Source: Thermoproteota archaeon
GTDB taxonomy: Archaea > Korarchaeota > JAOZGF01 > JAOZFZ01
Assembly (NCBI GenBank): GCA_027492035.1
Contig: JAOZFT010000004.1
Location: 62,001-126,000 of the forward strand
Direction of reading: 5' to 3'
Length of the DNA: 64,000 bases
The notes under the pieces are model-generated. The model searched no databases. It saw nothing but the letters and a program-made list of their open reading frames with translations, and was not told the origin of the DNA. The stretch's first letter is position 1. Every line of letters starts with the position of its first letter. Position numbers and translations under genes: made by a program. Shown piece after piece: positions 18,658 through 27,467 of this stretch.

Positions 18658-20014
18658 CCCCTGGGAGATTATAGGAAGGGGGGAGGAGGGACCCCACATA
18701 CCTGAAAAAGAATTTGACATGAACCTTTTCAAAAAACTAGCTTCTTTAGAGAAAGAGTACGAAATAAAATTCAACGGAGAGCCCCTCCTTCAGGATAAAC
18801 AAATGATAAACTCAATTTATGAAGCAGGTTTAGAGTTAGCTGTAGAAACAGGTTTCTATTTGCTTGACACACAAAGGAGAATTCTTTTCACAGAGGATGA
18901 AATAAAGTATTATTTATCTAAATCCAAGAAAAAACTAGTTTTAGGCGAAGGGAAAGAAGCTGAAGAATTGGTGAAAAGGGAAATCAATGACAAGAAACCT
19001 CCTTTGTTAATAGCAGGAATGGCTGGAACCCCTTTACCGGAAAGGGATTTCTTTATTAAAAGCGCCATGTCATACGTTAAAGAAGAGGTGGTGAAGGGTT
19101 TAGATCATGGCTCAATAACATCAGTTGAAGGGAGAGAAGTAAGAACTGGAAGTCCTTTAGAAATTCATGCAACTAGAAGAGAGATAACTTGGTTAAGGGA
19201 GGCTTTGCAGAGGGTAGGTAGACCTGGTTTACATTTACTAGACGGGGAATCAAGCATAACTTCAAAGGGAGTTTTATCTGTGCTTTCACCAAACTATTTA
19301 AGAAAAACAGACGCATACTTTGTGCCGGTGCTAAATGAAATGAAGACAGATTACGTTAGGTTAAGTAAAGCATTAGCTGGAACAGAATACGGTTGTTTAA
19401 TTGCGAGCTTGGTTGACCCAATTCTTGGAGGATACTCAAGAGGCCCAGAAGGAACAGCTATTTGTTCAATTGCAGAGTTAATACTGAGCAAAATAATTTA
19501 TCAAGCCAACTATTTTCTCCTACATCCCTCAGATATAAGGGTGAAGTCAACAACCACACCTCAGTGTACATGGGTCCTAGGTGCAGTAGGGCAAGCAATA
19601 AGTAAGAACACAGACCTTCTTGTTTTTGCAGATGTTTGGGTTACTTCAGGAGCAGGCACCGAAACTGTTTTCCAAGAAATAGTTCCTAACACCTTAGTGG
19701 CTACCTACTCTTCACTGCATTTATTGGGGCCTGTTACCGCTTGCGGTTTATTACCTAACGGTACAGGTCTTGAGGCAAGATACATGGGGGAAATAGCTGA
19801 AACAACAGCAAAGAAACAGCTTAAACCGGAGATAATTAACGAAGTAGCTTCCCGTTACTTAAATCTCTACATTAACAAGTTATCTTCACCAGATTTAGGA
19901 ATTAGTTTTAAAGGTCTTTACAACATGGAGAAAGTGACACCGAGAAAAGAGTATCTGAACACCTTTGTCGCTAACTTTGAAAAGTTTAAGAAAGAAATAG
20001 GTATCCACGATTAA
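18650..20014 (+). CDS. MttB-family corrinoid methyltransferase, non-pyrrolysine
   Basis: Member of the trimethylamine methyltransferase family that moves a methyl group from a quaternary or tertiary amine to the corrinoid protein. 454 residues, slightly shorter than the roughly 480-495 usual. There is no in-frame amber codon, so this is the non-pyrrolysine branch whose characterised members use glycine betaine, proline betaine or carnitine. I take the ATG that follows AGGAGGG and overlaps the corrinoid gene by eight bases, not an ATG 42 bases upstream. It is the last gene of the operon and converges on cdhE'. The actual substrate cannot be read from sequence. Confidence 0.87.
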   Translation: MIDPWEIIGRGEEGPHIPEKEFDMNLFKKLASLEKEYEIKFNGEPLLQDKQMINSIYEAGLELAVETGFYLLDTQRRILFTEDEIKYYLSKSKKKLVLGEGKEAEELVKREINDKKPPLLIAGMAGTPLPERDFFIKSAMSYVKEEVVKGLDHGSITSVEGREVRTGSPLEIHATRREITWLREALQRVGRPGLHLLDGESSITSKGVLSVLSPNYLRKTDAYFVPVLNEMKTDYVRLSKALAGTEYGCLIASLVDPILGGYSRGPEGTAICSIAELILSKIIYQANYFLLHPSDIRVKSTTTPQCTWVLGAVGQAISKNTDLLVFADVWVTSGAGTETVFQEIVPNTLVATYSSLHLLGPVTACGLLPNGTGLEARYMGEIAETTAKKQLKPEIINEVASRYLNLYINKLSSPDLGISFKGLYNMEKVTPRKEYLNTFVANFEKFKKEIGIHD

Positions 20015-20051
20015 AAGTTTAGAAAGTTACCTGTTTGCAATGGTTAATTTT

Positions 20052-21422
20052 TCATTGACGTAACCATTTCTTTTCAAGAAACCCTTTGATTTCTCTTGAA
20101 TCAAAAGGCCCAACCAGGACTTCCCAGCCGCTAACATCCTCTATTTCTCCACCTAATTTAGCTGCCCTACCTGGAATAATTATTTTCTTATGTTTAACCT
20201 TTTCTTCAATTCTGTTTTCTTTAATGAGTCTAGCTACACTGTCAGGGTTTATTTTATTCCCTGCAACTGAAGTGTTGACACTTAGCCCTCCTGTGTCAAC
20301 AACAAGCAAGTAAGTTGAAATTCCTTGAATTTTTAAGTCATTTGAAACTATGTGGTAGGTTAGAGAGTAGTTTGTAGTCATCATTACGGGAGAGTTTTCG
20401 TCAGGAGACCCTATCACGTAAAGTCCTGGTTTTATTTGTAACGGAATCCTTGGGTCGATGTAGATTGCTTGTCTTAGCAACATTAAAGGAAGAACTGCCC
20501 ATTTTACGATGTTGGAGAGGATAATTATTCCTCCATACCTTAGAAGAAAGGCTGCTGATGCCATTACCTCCCAGTAATCCTTAAAATTGCCATTATTTAC
20601 CTTGATCAAGTTTGGGAAAACCAAAGTCGGGTAACCTAGAGTTTTAATTTTCTTCTCAACAGCTCCCCTCCTAATAATTGTTAGTGAACTTATTTCATCC
20701 ATTAAGTTTTGACCAGGAGGAATTATTAATATTTCATTAACTCCGAATTGATTTAATCTGGTAATTAAGGTTTTAACTTCCTCTAGATTGCTTCCATGAA
20801 CAGCTACGGGGGTTTTAAATTTCTTTGCAAGCACAGCCATTTGATTCACGTTCATTGACGTAACTGGACATATTAAGGGTTTATCTTCACCCACAAACTC
20901 TAAAGCTTTCATTAAAGAGTAGGGAGTAGTGCTGCAAAGAATTAATGGGAGATTTGTGTGTTGTTTCACTATTTTTAAGGTTTCTACAAATTTTTCAGCG
21001 TTACCAGAAACAGACTTCACAGCAAACATGTTCAGTTTTAACGTCTGCCCCATTCTCTCAATTCTAAATTCTTCAGCTTCCTTTATTTTTTCAATTATTT
21101 CCTCGCTAGACATTCTGTCACTTATTTCTACTGCGAACAAAGCTTCATTGTAGAATTTCTCTTCATGTCTAAACGCAACTTTCTCTCCCCCTATAACTAC
21201 TTTGTTTCTTCCAGTACCTATCTCAACTTTTACAACTGGGGGAGCAGTTTTTGTTAAAAGTGCATCCTTAGCTTCCTCGCTTAAGTAGGGGCATTGTGAA
21301 GGGTTTGCCTTCCCTTCAACTATTTTGAAAGCGAACGCCATACAAGTAGGTACCCCGCATTCTCCACAGTTCTTTTTGGGAAGAAGTTTATAGATGTCGG
21401 TAGGACTTATTTTTTTAGCCAT
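20052..21422 (-). CDS. cdhE: Second corrinoid iron-sulfur protein, large subunit (CdhE paralogue)
   Basis: 456 residues: N-terminal [4Fe-4S] domain with NCGECGVPTC and a fourth Cys in SQCPYL, then a TIM-barrel and C-terminal B12-binding domain. It is collinear with the main CdhE at 22634-24028 throughout but clearly diverged. With CdhD' it would form a corrinoid iron-sulfur protein that carries methyl groups to acetyl-CoA synthase. I choose the ATG giving MAKKISPTDIYKLLP because the paralogue starts MAKELSPLDIYKLLP; an upstream GTG is possible. It overlaps nothing but follows cdhD' by 11 bases. It converges on the MttB operon. Confidence 0.9.
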   Translation of the reverse strand: MAKKISPTDIYKLLPKKNCGECGVPTCMAFAFKIVEGKANPSQCPYLSEEAKDALLTKTAPPVVKVEIGTGRNKVVIGGEKVAFRHEEKFYNEALFAVEISDRMSSEEIIEKIKEAEEFRIERMGQTLKLNMFAVKSVSGNAEKFVETLKIVKQHTNLPLILCSTTPYSLMKALEFVGEDKPLICPVTSMNVNQMAVLAKKFKTPVAVHGSNLEEVKTLITRLNQFGVNEILIIPPGQNLMDEISSLTIIRRGAVEKKIKTLGYPTLVFPNLIKVNNGNFKDYWEVMASAAFLLRYGGIIILSNIVKWAVLPLMLLRQAIYIDPRIPLQIKPGLYVIGSPDENSPVMMTTNYSLTYHIVSNDLKIQGISTYLLVVDTGGLSVNTSVAGNKINPDSVARLIKENRIEEKVKHKKIIIPGRAAKLGGEIEDVSGWEVLVGPFDSREIKGFLEKKWLRQ

Positions 21423-21433
21423 ATTTGCCGCCT

Positions 21434-22441
21434 TTACCTGGTTTTTAACCACTCCTCCACAGTTATAAACTGCTTAGGTTCATTGAAGAAATTATTAACG
21501 AATTCATTTATCAGCTTCGCTGCTTCAGGGTGTAGGGATGAAGATATGTTTGCTCCAGCCATTATCCCAGTTATTGCCGTTAAAACTTCGAAAGTTATTC
21601 CTGTTTTTTCTGTTTCGAGTTTATCTTCTTCCTGAAGTTCCCTTGCAAGCCAGCTTTCACTTGAAAAAATAATGCTTGGACTTTGAAGGATTTTGTCTCC
21701 TCTAAGGGCCCTTATTTTTACTCTTTCAAGCGTTGAAAAAGTATATTCGATGCCGTAACCTAAAGCCCCCGTGGTCACATCCATAATTATTTCTTTATTT
21801 GTTAATCCAAGGTTTAAGAGGGAGGTATTAAGTTTAAGTGCTTGGTTTACATCCATGTTTGTTTTTGCAAGTACAGGGTGTTTCTTTTCCAGACAAGCCT
21901 TACCTATTTCTTGGAAAGCATTAGTGTACACAGGCCCTATTAAACATTTTTCTCCTTCACATATTTCAGCTGATTTCGTCAATATTTCATTGTTTTTCCT
22001 GTAATCATCCATTTCAATGATGTCCATTACCCCTGTAATTAGGAGGGGGACCTTAACTGCTTGAAGAACTTCCTCAATAACGTTACTTATCTCTTTTTTG
22101 AAAGTTTCATTCCTTATAGAGAAGGCATCTGTCAATCTTAAGTTAACCATTTCTGCTTTAAATTTATTAACAGCTTCTCTACTCCATTCAACAGGGTTAT
22201 CTACCAAGTCACCGAAGAAATTAAACAGGGAACCGGGTAAAGGAGCATGGTAACAATACACTTCGTGAGCTATTCTTGGGGGGTTAGGGTTGATCCCTTC
22301 AAAACTGTAGAGAGGTAAGTATTTGTCTCCCCCTACAGTTACTGAGTAACTTCTAGTTCCCCCTTCAGTTTTTGTGGCCCCAATCTCAACTTCTTTAATT
22401 TCGCCCTCATATTTTTCGAAAGAAATGGGAATACTTGACAT
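21434..22441 (-). CDS. cdhD: Second corrinoid iron-sulfur protein, small subunit (CdhD paralogue)
   Basis: 335-residue TIM-barrel subunit that pairs with CdhE'. It shares IGATKTEGGTR and the VTTGALGYGIEYTF segment with the main CdhD (IGATKKEGGTR, TTTAALGYGLDYAF). It lacks the first 55 or so residues of the main CdhD, which carry the helical segment also found in the 74-residue protein next to cdhC. The ATG is chosen because GGTGA lies eight bases before it; TTG and GTG codons lie just upstream. A 190-base gap separates it from cdhE, so it may have its own promoter. Confidence 0.88.
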   Translation of the reverse strand: MSSIPISFEKYEGEIKEVEIGATKTEGGTRSYSVTVGGDKYLPLYSFEGINPNPPRIAHEVYCYHAPLPGSLFNFFGDLVDNPVEWSREAVNKFKAEMVNLRLTDAFSIRNETFKKEISNVIEEVLQAVKVPLLITGVMDIIEMDDYRKNNEILTKSAEICEGEKCLIGPVYTNAFQEIGKACLEKKHPVLAKTNMDVNQALKLNTSLLNLGLTNKEIIMDVTTGALGYGIEYTFSTLERVKIRALRGDKILQSPSIIFSSESWLARELQEEDKLETEKTGITFEVLTAITGIMAGANISSSLHPEAAKLINEFVNNFFNEPKQFITVEEWLKTR

Positions 22442-22633
22442 TTCAGTTTTCACCAAAAAATTACTTGGGTGAACAGAAACCTCTTTTTCAAATAAGTTTT
22501 TCCCTTAAAACAGTTTATTTGTCTCCTTCTAGAGGTGCAAAGTTCCCTTAGGAAAGGAAACGTGACTTCAAGGATGGGGTTAACACTGGATAATTTCTTT
22601 TGTGAGAGAAAAAATGTAGGTGTTAGGAAAAAA

Positions 22634-24028
22634 TTACTTCCATTTTTCTTGCATAAATTTAGGTATTCCTGAGGAATCTAATGGCCCTACAAGCACTTTC
22701 CAACCGCTTTTTTCCTCTATTTCTCCACTTAACCTTGAAGCTCTGCCAGGGATCACTATTTTTCTATGTTTCACTTTTTCTTCAATTTTGCTTTCCTTAA
22801 TTGAATCTGCGACTCTGTCAGCAGTTAATTTCCTTCCTGCAACAGCTGAATCAACAGATAACCCTTCTGTATCAACAACTAAGAGGTAGCAATCCAGTTT
22901 AGCTGACTGTATATCTGCAGCAACTGTGTAATAGGTTAAAGCGAAGTTGGTAGTGAATAATACAGGTGAGTTTTCGTTAGGTTGTCCAAACGTCCTTATT
23001 CCTGGTTCAACAGCCACAGGTTTCCTTGGGTCTGTATATATGTTTTCTCTTAGGATAATTTGAGGCAGAAGACTCCAACCTTCCAAGTTATGAACTATTA
23101 ATGCATCTGCAAACCTCACTATCAACATACCGGCTAAATATGTTTCCTCCCATTTCTTATCCAGTATACGTCCTTCTTGAGTCCAAGCAGTTATGGGAGT
23201 GCCTATTAACGGGAAACTAAGTAATTCATCATTTTCCTTAAAAGCTGCTCTACGGATCATTGTGAAATTGTTCAGGGTTGCTGAGACTCCATCGCCTGGA
23301 AAAGTACCTGGATCTAGAACTAAATCTTCGATTCCGTACTCTTTCATAGTTTTCACCAATGACTTAAGCAATGTTATATCGTTAGGTGCAAAAATTGTTA
23401 AGGGGCAATTATACATTGAAGCTAGTTCACCCATTTTGTCCCAGTTATCTTTTGTAGCTGCGTAAATAAGAGGCTTGCTGTTTTTAGCTTCTGACAAACC
23501 TGACTTCATGACTTTAGGGTTGAAGGTGCAAAGGATCATTGGTAAACTTGTGTTTTCAACAACTGTTTTAACTGTTTCCCCGAATTTTTCAGGATCTTCT
23601 GTTACTGACCTCACAGCCACCAAGTTTAGCTTTAATTCTTTGCCTATGTAGCTATAGGAGAAGTTTTCAATTTTCTTAACCCTCTCAATTAATTCGTCTT
23701 TAGGCAGGTCATCTGTAACATCTACAGCTATAGCTGTTGGGTTTATGTAAGTTAATTCATGTCTATACATCACATACTCTCCACCTATTTTCACTTCTTT
23801 AGTTGGGCTTTTAATTACTACCTCTTTCAGAGTAGGCTTTATTAAATCCCAAATTTTTTCTCGGTTTCTTCTGTATTTACTTGTTAAAAGAGGTTTACAG
23901 GCGTCAAGTCCAATTTCCATTGCAACAAGTTTAGTTGCAAAAGCCATACAGTTTTCTAGGCCACATTCTTTACAGTTAGTTTTGGGAAGGAGTTTATAGA
24001 TGTCTAGTGGACTTAATTCTTTAGCCAA
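22634..24028 (-). CDS. cdhE: CODH/ACS corrinoid iron-sulfur protein, large (gamma) subunit
   Basis: 464 residues. N-terminal [4Fe-4S] motif NCKECGLENC plus the Cys in DACKPL, then a TIM-barrel and C-terminal corrinoid domain. In the archaeal acetyl-CoA decarbonylase/synthase it shuttles the methyl group between tetrahydropterin and the A-cluster of CdhC. TTG start preceded by AAAGGTGACG. It is the fourth gene of the leftward cdhC-linker-cdhD-cdhE operon, 15 bases after cdhD. Confidence 0.95.
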   Translation of the reverse strand: MAKELSPLDIYKLLPKTNCKECGLENCMAFATKLVAMEIGLDACKPLLTSKYRRNREKIWDLIKPTLKEVVIKSPTKEVKIGGEYVMYRHELTYINPTAIAVDVTDDLPKDELIERVKKIENFSYSYIGKELKLNLVAVRSVTEDPEKFGETVKTVVENTSLPMILCTFNPKVMKSGLSEAKNSKPLIYAATKDNWDKMGELASMYNCPLTIFAPNDITLLKSLVKTMKEYGIEDLVLDPGTFPGDGVSATLNNFTMIRRAAFKENDELLSFPLIGTPITAWTQEGRILDKKWEETYLAGMLIVRFADALIVHNLEGWSLLPQIILRENIYTDPRKPVAVEPGIRTFGQPNENSPVLFTTNFALTYYTVAADIQSAKLDCYLLVVDTEGLSVDSAVAGRKLTADRVADSIKESKIEEKVKHRKIVIPGRASRLSGEIEEKSGWKVLVGPLDSSGIPKFMQEKWK

Positions 24029-24043
24029 GTTGCGTCACCTTTT

Positions 24044-25234
24044 TCAGAATTTTTTAGTAACCCAGTTAATAACTTCCTGAGGTTTTACAGGCTTTTGCTC
24101 CACCAGCCTCTGAATTACCGACTTCACTGTTTCAACTGCTTTGGGATGCATCATCATGAATAAGTCAACTCCAGCTAAAAGCAGAGTTAATGCAGTAACC
24201 ACTTCCCATATTGGTCCTCTTAGCTCCCTAGGTTCCCATTCTGGTCCTAGTTTTATCCATGCTTCTCTAGCAGCCCAAGCATTGGTTGTGCCTGAGGATA
24301 ATGGGTGCTGCAGCTCCTCGTCGCCCATTAACGCAGCAAGCCTCGTCCTTTCCATTATAGTGAATGCATAATCTAAACCATAACCTAAAGCTGCAGTGGT
24401 TGTATCCATTATTATGTTTTCTTTGGGTAAGTACTCGTAGAGTTTACGGTCAAGTTCTTTCTGCTGCTGCATATCCATTGAAGTAAAGGCAATTACGACA
24501 TGGCCGTGCTCCTTAATAGCTTTGGCGGCTTTTTCCAGATCCATGTCCAAGGTAACTGAGTTGATAAGTATTCTTTCTCCTTCAGCAGCCTCAGCCACTT
24601 TCTCAAAAACCTGTAAATCCTTTACAGGGTCTCCGCAACCCCCTACTGTCAAGGGTACTTTAACTGCTTGAAGAACTTCCTCCACTGTTTTCGCAGCCTC
24701 ACTTGGAGAAGTGTTTTCACGTAAGGGGTCTATGCTTTCCATGTGAAGGTTTATCATTTCAGCACCGAATTTGTTGACTGCCTTTTTAGCCCATTCTGCA
24801 GGATCATCTAACACATCTCTCCAATTATTTTTCACTGCTTTAGCCATGGGTATCTTGGTGTCGAAAACATCCAGTGAAACAACAGGGGGGTGGGGAGTAG
24901 GTGATTCAAAAGTGTAAAATGCAGGAGAAGTTTCTCCTCCCACCACTACGGTTTTATCCCTAGTACCTCCTTCCTTTTTAGTGGCTCCGATTTTTACTTC
25001 AACAACTCTTCCAGGGTAAATTTGAATAGGGGGGGTGAATTCAGTCTTTAAAATTTCAGTTGGTTTTTTGATTTGTGGAACAGCGGCAGGGTAGGGAATA
25101 AACCTTTGAGGCACTGGTTCAAACTCCAACTCTGAAAATTCAGCTTCAATGTTTTCTAGGATCATTTCAGAATTGTTTAATTTTTTAATTAGGTCAAGTA
25201 TGGAGTTGAAGAAAGAATTAGCTTCCTCGCTCAA
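24044..25234 (-). CDS. cdhD: CODH/ACS corrinoid iron-sulfur protein, small (delta) subunit
   Basis: 396 residues. Residues 12-40 are a helical segment (with SEMILENI) that recurs in the 74-residue protein encoded just upstream. A Pro-rich linker follows, and the TIM-barrel begins near IGATKKEGGTRDKTVVVGG. It forms the corrinoid iron-sulfur protein with CdhE and takes part in methyl transfer from the pterin carrier. TTG start after AAAGAGGTAGAC. Six bases separate it from the small gene. Confidence 0.95.
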   Translation of the reverse strand: MSEEANSFFNSILDLIKKLNNSEMILENIEAEFSELEFEPVPQRFIPYPAAVPQIKKPTEILKTEFTPPIQIYPGRVVEVKIGATKKEGGTRDKTVVVGGETSPAFYTFESPTPHPPVVSLDVFDTKIPMAKAVKNNWRDVLDDPAEWAKKAVNKFGAEMINLHMESIDPLRENTSPSEAAKTVEEVLQAVKVPLTVGGCGDPVKDLQVFEKVAEAAEGERILINSVTLDMDLEKAAKAIKEHGHVVIAFTSMDMQQQKELDRKLYEYLPKENIIMDTTTAALGYGLDYAFTIMERTRLAALMGDEELQHPLSSGTTNAWAAREAWIKLGPEWEPRELRGPIWEVVTALTLLLAGVDLFMMMHPKAVETVKSVIQRLVEQKPVKPQEVINWVTKKF

Positions 25235-25240
25235 TTAAGT

Positions 25241-25465
25241 CTACCTCTTTTCCTCTTTAGTTTTATGCAAAGTTAGTTTTTCAATACTGAGTTTAACCCC
25301 CTTAATTTTTTGAACTGATCCTTTAGAGGAGGGCTTGATGTGCATTTCATCAAAAGTTAAGTTTATGTTTTCAAGAATGGTTTCTGATTTCTCTATCTCT
25401 TCAATTAATTCTACAACTGTTTTAAGTAAAGGTTTTGGTTCCCTTCTTTCACTCAAGTTTTTCAC
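25241..25465 (-). CDS. 74-residue linker-like protein of the CODH/ACS operon
   Basis: No known family recognised. Residues 17-45 (VVELIEEIEKSETILENINL...) resemble residues 12-40 of CdhD, with 12 of 29 identical and SExILENI shared. Residues 54-68 (IKGVKLSIEKLTLHK) resemble the extreme C-terminus of CdhC (IKGAKINIEKLLLKK), with 10 of 15 identical. The protein thus joins one segment from each neighbour and looks like an assembly adaptor between acetyl-CoA synthase and the corrinoid protein; that role is inference. GTG start after AAAGGAGATAAAG. It lies between cdhC (2-base gap) and cdhD (6-base gap). Confidence 0.8.
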   Translation of the reverse strand: MKNLSERREPKPLLKTVVELIEEIEKSETILENINLTFDEMHIKPSSKGSVQKIKGVKLSIEKLTLHKTKEEKR

Positions 25466-25467
25466 CT

Positions 25468-26883
25468 TTATCTCCTTTTCCTTTTCTTTTCTACTTTTTT
25501 AAGAAGCAATTTCTCGATGTTGATTTTTGCACCTTTAATGCTGATTTTAAAGTTTCCAATTGGTAGCGGTAAAGGCATTCCTTGGACAGGTACTCCAGCT
25601 GCAGGTACTGCTTCGATTTCTTCTTCTTCCTCTTCAGCTATAGCTTCTTCTTCCAATCCCATTTCTTTCCACCTTTCAACAACCGGGTGATTGACTTTTT
25701 CCAGGAACTCTTTTAATTCATCTATGTTCTGCACATCTTTCTCTGTAGCTATTTTATCAACTACATCTTTTGGGATGAAATCTTTTACTCTTTCTTTAAA
25801 GTCTGTAGGCATCCAAACAACTCTGTGCCATCCTCCATCAACCTGCAAAAATTTGGGGGATCTTGTGTATTCTATGGAAATGCCGTGGAAACCGTCTACT
25901 TGTCTACCTCCAGCTGTTGCATCCGCCATTGTCCCAAACCTTAAACCATTGACAGCGTTACCTTTGAAGTCCCTGTGAATTAGACCCATACCGTCCACTT
26001 CAGGGATATAGAAAGCTATGCCTTCAAAACATCCACAGGATGTGTGGGGGTATCCAAAAGCAGTGTAAAGCCATACTCTTTCAATAGCACCCAAGGACTT
26101 CTCCTTTGCAGCTTTATTGGCTCCAGTGTACTCTCCCTTCCAAGGATCTAAACATTCACCTTTAGGAATTGCGAAAATTGGTCCCTTTGGGTCTATTTTT
26201 GCAGCAGCACGTCCATCATACCAACTTATTGCTCCACAATTGGAATAACGTTGGGGAGTGATTATGCAGACATGGGTAGGAGCAAAGGATTGGCAGAGGA
26301 GGCAACCGTAGAATTCATCCACTTCTTCATCCTTTAACCCTCTAGCTTTAGCGTCTCTGGCTTCATAGACTTTCAATGCCATATTGTATTGTTCCTCTAC
26401 CTTTTTTGGGTCGGTTAAGAAAGTTACTTGTATTTTTTCAATTATGGGTAATTCTGACTTATATAATCTGATCATAACTTTCCCTACAAGTTCAAAAGTG
26501 TTTAATCCTTTTTTGAAAGAGTTTTTACTTACTCTGCACCAGATGTCGTATCTCTGGTTTAAGTGCATGAATCCCTCTATGTAATTTGTGAATTCATGTA
26601 TTCTTCTTTCAATGACGCCTTCTAGATCCTCTTCCAGTTCCTTTCCTGCCACTTCCACAAGAATACCGAACGGATACGTTTTTCCCTCTTCTAAATCTTT
26701 CAAGTCAGGCCCTACAATGCTTATTTTACCATCCTCAACTTCTCCTGGTTTCTTCACTCTTACGAGTTCAAACTTTGTTTTTACCTTCGGCCCCCCTAGT
26801 TCAACATACATTTCGTTTTTTCTTATTCTTTCCCCTTCATAAACTATTCCTACGTCAACAGGAATGTCTTGAAACATGGACAT
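25468..26883 (-). CDS. cdhC: Acetyl-CoA synthase (CODH/ACS beta subunit)
   Basis: 471-residue archaeal acetyl-CoA synthase, lacking the N-terminal CODH-binding domain of the bacterial enzyme. Joins CO, a methyl group and coenzyme A at the nickel-iron-sulfur A-cluster. The A-cluster cysteines lie in GCLLCQSFAPTHVC, SNCGAISW and HTSCGCFEG. An acidic stretch (EEEEEEIEAV) and Pro/Gly-rich linker lead to a conserved C-terminal motif (about 449-463). ATG start with AAGGGGA upstream. It is the first gene of the leftward operon, divergent from cdhA. Confidence 0.96.
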   Translation of the reverse strand: MSMFQDIPVDVGIVYEGERIRKNEMYVELGGPKVKTKFELVRVKKPGEVEDGKISIVGPDLKDLEEGKTYPFGILVEVAGKELEEDLEGVIERRIHEFTNYIEGFMHLNQRYDIWCRVSKNSFKKGLNTFELVGKVMIRLYKSELPIIEKIQVTFLTDPKKVEEQYNMALKVYEARDAKARGLKDEEVDEFYGCLLCQSFAPTHVCIITPQRYSNCGAISWYDGRAAAKIDPKGPIFAIPKGECLDPWKGEYTGANKAAKEKSLGAIERVWLYTAFGYPHTSCGCFEGIAFYIPEVDGMGLIHRDFKGNAVNGLRFGTMADATAGGRQVDGFHGISIEYTRSPKFLQVDGGWHRVVWMPTDFKERVKDFIPKDVVDKIATEKDVQNIDELKEFLEKVNHPVVERWKEMGLEEEAIAEEEEEEIEAVPAAGVPVQGMPLPLPIGNFKISIKGAKINIEKLLLKKVEKKRKRR

Positions 26884-27378
26884 TTTTTTCCCCTTCTTTC
26901 TTGTACGAATTTGAGCTTAGAGCCTTTTTAACTCTTTACTACAAACCATTTCTAAAATTAATTTACCTATTTAAATTTTTAACATTTAAAAATCTATCTT
27001 TTACCTTCTTGATGCTACTATATCTCTTTTTTGGCTTTATTTAAGCTGGAGGAAACTTCATCTACAAATAAATTTTTTACAAGGAAATTTAAGGGTTTTG
27101 AAGCTGAAAAAGAGGTTATAGGAAGCTGAGAAATACCGGGTTCTATAAGTTGTTTATATAGGTCTCTCTTTAAAAAACTTTTTAACAAAATAAAGTTTCT
27201 GGAGACTGAAAAATTTGTTTAAATGAAAAAAGAGAAGAAGAGTACAGTTTTTCCGGGTAGAGATGTTCCTATGCTAACAGGTTTATTTACTGCCTAAGTC
27301 CTCCATTATTTGTTTTTCACCAAAAATGTAAGCTGCTGGATAATTGATTACTTTGTTCAGCTTAATAAAAAGATTTGT

Positions 27379-27393
27379 AAAGTTTAAAAATAA
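27379..27393 (+). promoter_or_regulatory. 15-base element shared with the AOR operon upstream region
   Basis: AAAGTTTAAAAATAA, identical to 14809-14823. In both places it lies 85-89 bases before the start of the TTTATA-N9-TATAAA element, so both the motifs and their spacing are conserved. Confidence 0.4.
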
Positions 27394-27467
27394 CTGTTGC
27401 TTAAAAAAACCGGAAAATAAAATGAGAAAGGGACAACTGCTACTGAAAAACATTGAAAAGGGTAAAA

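Noticed and set aside
18650-20014. Pyrrolysine-containing trimethylamine methyltransferase
   Set aside because: The gene is open without an in-frame TAG, so it belongs with the non-pyrrolysine MttB homologues.
27295-27450. Minus-strand open frame antisense to the cdhA promoter region, ending KQIMEDLGSK
   Set aside because: It looks protein-like near its end but has no start codon with a ribosome-binding site, and its upstream part is Phe/Leu-rich as expected of reversed A-rich DNA.
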